From Dyella amyloliquefaciens (GTDB taxonomy: Bacteria > Pseudomonadota > Gammaproteobacteria > Xanthomonadales > Rhodanobacteraceae), in contig NZ_SAYT01000002.1 of the NCBI RefSeq assembly GCF_004296575.1, positions 248,001 through 312,000 on the forward strand: 64,000 bases of DNA, in the 5' to 3' direction. Made by a program: the position numbers and the translations under genes. Shown piece after piece: positions 62,759 to 64,000 of this stretch (positions are counted from its first letter, which is position 1; each line of letters opens with the position of its first letter). The notes under the pieces are model-generated. The model ran no database searches, had not been told where the DNA came from, and saw nothing but the letters and a program-made list of their open reading frames with translations.

Positions 62759-64000
62759 TCAGTGGACTTCCGGTCCGTTACCTTCGATGGCGCTCTTGAG
62801 GCGGCGCACCAGAGTGGGCCAATCCACCTGCGTCTGATGTCCGATCACCTGCAGACGCGGCAAGCCACTGCCTTCGACAATAGTGTAGCCATCCGCTTCA
62901 TTTTCCAGACCGCTCATGTGACACACGGAAGCTTGCAGCGTGCAGTTCAATCCGATGCGCTTGTAACCAAAGGTCTTGAACAGCTTCAGCACCGCACCTT
63001 GCAAACCTGCCGCGGCGCCACCGCCGCCAACCGCAGTGAGGTTGTTTACCGCGCGCTGGCTGATGCGTCCACCGCCGCCAGCCAGCAGGCTGGCCTTGAA
63101 TGCGACGGGATTCCAGTTCACCAATCGCAGCTCGTCGATCGAGCCATCCAGGCGGCCGGTGATGTTGCCGAAATCGAACACGCTGGTCATGGCCGCGAGG
63201 TCCAGCTGCCGCAGCTGCACGTCGGCCGTAAGCACCGGACTGGGACTGAAGGGGCCTTGCAATGACAGGCGGGTGATATCGACGAAGCCGTCGAACACGT
63301 TCACCGAAAGGCCGCCATCCAGCTCCACGCGGTCATCGAACCAGCGCAGCGCAGGAATAGCGCCACCCAACGTGCCGGGAAACTCCGGCCAACCCATGGC
63401 ACGTGAGAAAGCCGCCATGTCGATGCCGGTGAAGGTCACGGACGTTGAGAGGCGACGCCCCTTGACCGCCGCCGGCCGCCATTCGAAATCGCCGATGCGT
63501 GCGCGCCCATTGAGCACCGGCACGTCGAGCCCGCGCTGCAGGCTCAGTGCGCCGTCGCGGCTCTGCCAGCGCGACTGGGACGCACCATTCGCCATGCGAT
63601 AGACCTGCAAGCTCTGCCAGGCCAGCGTCGTCGCCGGACGATCGCCGTCCGCCGCCCAATCGAGTCCACCACGCAACCCCTTGGTGGAGAGGTGGCCCGA
63701 CCCGTCCTCCACATCCAGCCCCTCGGTCTCGAAGGCAAAGCTGCGCAGGCCATTGCTGCCCATATCGATCGAGCCGTTGAGCTGTCCTTCGATTCGCATA
63801 TCACGCAGGCCCAAGGTAGCCAGCCAGGCCTGCCCGTAACGCTGGTAGGCCGCGGGGAATCGGGATTGCAGGCGATCCAGCTTCAAGCGCTGCAAATCGC
63901 CCTTGGCGTTGAACGCCATCGCGCCGTCCAGCTGCAAGGCATCGGCATCGGCCACCCGCAGACGCGTAAGGTCGATGGCGCCGCCCTGCGCGGCGGCCGC
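62759..64000 (-). CDS. ydbH: YdbH-like AsmA-type intermembrane lipid transport protein (C-terminal part)
   Basis: The C-terminal 413 residues are inside the window; the start lies beyond the right edge. The sequence is beta-rich with repeating short strands (many LxLxG, GDL and WxG patterns), as in the C-terminal half of YdbH, one of the AsmA-like bridge proteins thought to carry phospholipids across the periplasm. A final Cys-containing segment (LNCTLQASVCHMSGLE) is followed by GSGLPRLQVIGHQTQVDWPTLVRRL, where the Cys pair could be a disulphide. The downstream gene is ydbL, the known partner order (ydbH-ynbE-ydbL). The call is limited by the missing N-terminus. Confidence 0.75.
   Translation of the reverse strand, partial: AAAAQGGAIDLTRLRVADADALQLDGAMAFNAKGDLQRLKLDRLQSRFPAAYQRYGQAWLATLGLRDMRIEGQLNGSIDMGSNGLRSFAFETEGLDVEDGSGHLSTKGLRGGLDWAADGDRPATTLAWQSLQVYRMANGASQSRWQSRDGALSLQRGLDVPVLNGRARIGDFEWRPAAVKGRRLSTSVTFTGIDMAAFSRAMGWPEFPGTLGGAIPALRWFDDRVELDGGLSVNVFDGFVDITRLSLQGPFSPSPVLTADVQLRQLDLAAMTSVFDFGNITGRLDGSIDELRLVNWNPVAFKASLLAGGGGRISQRAVNNLTAVGGGGAAAGLQGAVLKLFKTFGYKRIGLNCTLQASVCHMSGLENEADGYTIVEGSGLPRLQVIGHQTQVDWPTLVRRLKSAIEGNGPEVH

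Overview
This is a GC-rich chromosomal stretch of a gammaproteobacterium, most likely of the Xanthomonadales/Rhodanobacteraceae group (Dyella, Luteibacter, Rhodanobacter or Frateuria-like). The evidence is the ftsK-lolA neighbourhood next to trxB and aat, many signal-peptide proteins, Xanthomonad-style extracellular peptidases, GTAG-type and CGTCAT/CCAGT-type palindromic repeats, and an S-methyl-5'-thioinosine phosphorylase linked to hpt and nagZ. No lineage assignment was computed. Coding density is very high, with many stop/start overlaps. I see no tRNA or rRNA gene, insertion sequence, prophage or CRISPR array.

Layout. 1-9.0 kb (all minus strand): the 5' part of a DUF2339 membrane protein, then a metal-efflux region. 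A response regulator and sensor kinase pair is followed by cytochrome b561 and a czcB-czcA-DUF3240-czcC heavy-metal RND operon. 9.2-18 kb: a periplasmic-propeller diguanylate cyclase, DUF1275, lolA, ftsK, what looks like the C-terminal stump of alanine dehydrogenase, and trxB. 18-28.4 kb: single housekeeping and accessory genes (FemAB-like acyltransferase, class C serine hydrolase, aat, isochorismatase-like hydrolase with a divergent GlxA-type regulator, MarC, HD-GYP phosphodiesterase, DUF1905, methyltransferase, ispG, a textbook FNR). 28.4-41.7 kb: GFA protein, a large acetyl-CoA hydrolase/transferase, a cardiolipin-synthase-like PLD, xseA, an acetolactate synthase plus aldehyde dehydrogenase pair, and an S10 peptidase lying between two TraB/ChaN-superfamily proteins. 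41.7-57.2 kb: AraC regulator divergent from a zinc alcohol dehydrogenase, a ClC channel with CBS domains, YdcF, a lipase-like hydrolase with a small membrane-anchored neighbour, an ECF sigma and putative anti-sigma pair, YigZ, an ABC exporter, a prolyl oligopeptidase, CutC, a glycosylasparaginase and a cold-shock gene. 57.2-64 kb (all minus): a compact run of rlmD, CYTH, nagZ, hpt, FMN reductase and MTI phosphorylase, preceded by ydbL and the 3' part of ydbH.

Functional links. The two-component system is placed to control the efflux operon. MTI phosphorylase releases hypoxanthine, which Hpt turns into IMP. YdbH and YdbL belong to an envelope lipid-transport system. Diguanylate cyclase and HD-GYP proteins are opposite arms of c-di-GMP signalling. 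I did not find a clearly novel multi-gene system. The best leads are the covarying palindromic repeats, the alanine dehydrogenase stump, the lipase/small-protein pair, the acetolactate synthase/aldehyde dehydrogenase pair, the YnbE-like N-terminus of the YdbL lipoprotein, and the 10-11 bp phased operator between the AraC regulator and its target.
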